Shown: positions 28,847 through 28,863 of the stretch, in pieces
Numbering within the stretch: the first letter of the stretch is position 1
Layout: each line of letters begins with the position of its first letter
DNA from: a virus
Length of the DNA: 28,863 nucleotides
Virus record (IMG/VR): IMGVR_UViG_3300042547_000408
Coordinates: 1 to 28,863 of that record
Reading direction: 5' to 3' (one strand)
Made by a program: the position numbers and the translations under genes
The notes under the pieces: generated by a model
Seen by the model: the letters and a program-made list of their open reading frames with translations, nothing else
Databases searched by the model: none
Told to the model about the DNA's origin: nothing

Positions 28847-28863
28847 CGAGTGCTCCAGGCTGA

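Noticed and set aside
1-28863. CRISPR arrays, tRNA genes, integrase or repressor genes, DNA polymerase
   Set aside because: None was seen. The 22-bp motif is dispersed with irregular spacing, so it is not a CRISPR array.

Overview
The window is most of a GC-rich tailed bacteriophage genome (Caudoviricetes, siphovirus-like) or an intact prophage. It has a HK97-type head (portal, MuF-like protein, protease, major capsid), a long tape measure, a major tail protein, a G/GT tail-assembly frameshift pair, both terminase genes and no contractile-tail genes. The host cannot be named from the sequence. Consensus sigma70-type early promoters and strong AGGAGA Shine-Dalgarno (SD) sites point to a GC-rich bacterium. 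No integrase, repressor, DNA polymerase, helicase or tRNA gene is visible, and both edges cut through the genome.

Layout. Bases 1-50 hold the start of a leftward gene. A divergent promoter region (about 84-154) then opens a rightward, probably early, module (202-7507): two small proteins, an SSB-like protein with an acidic C-terminal tip, a sliding clamp, a zinc-ribbon protein, two tandem double-HTH proteins, a second sigma70-type promoter (3784-3812), four small unknowns separated by repeated hairpins, a lytic-transglycosylase-like protein, an Nmad1-type nucleotide-modification-associated protein, a VRR-NUC nuclease, and an unusual protein with four zinc ribbons and several HTHs. A hairpin plus T-run at 7537-7569 ends this unit.

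Bases 7529-28846 are one tightly packed leftward late module. In transcription order it holds a small membrane peptide, a holin candidate, small and large terminase, an unknown, a DNA methyltransferase, a PAPS-reductase-like PP-loop protein, ThyX, a dCMP deaminase, portal, MuF-like protein, a three-part protease, major capsid, two or three decoration/fibre proteins, connector, HK97 gp10-like protein, tail terminator candidate, an unknown structural protein, major tail protein, G and GT chaperones, tape measure, distal-tail-like and tail-tip proteins. The nucleotide and DNA-modification cassette sits between TerL and portal, which is an unusual place.

The most interesting unexplained signal is a roughly 22-bp asymmetric motif: an A-tract, then 10-11 nt ending in a CCCAGC-like or CCACC-like block, then GATGC. 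I found eight copies across both modules, seven of them in gaps between genes, two in tandem at an exact 22-bp period, and two copies 24-nt identical although almost 11 kb apart. A second, independent signal is a TATAyT-CTGGT module shared by all three early promoters. Together they suggest a phage-specific regulatory or recombination network.
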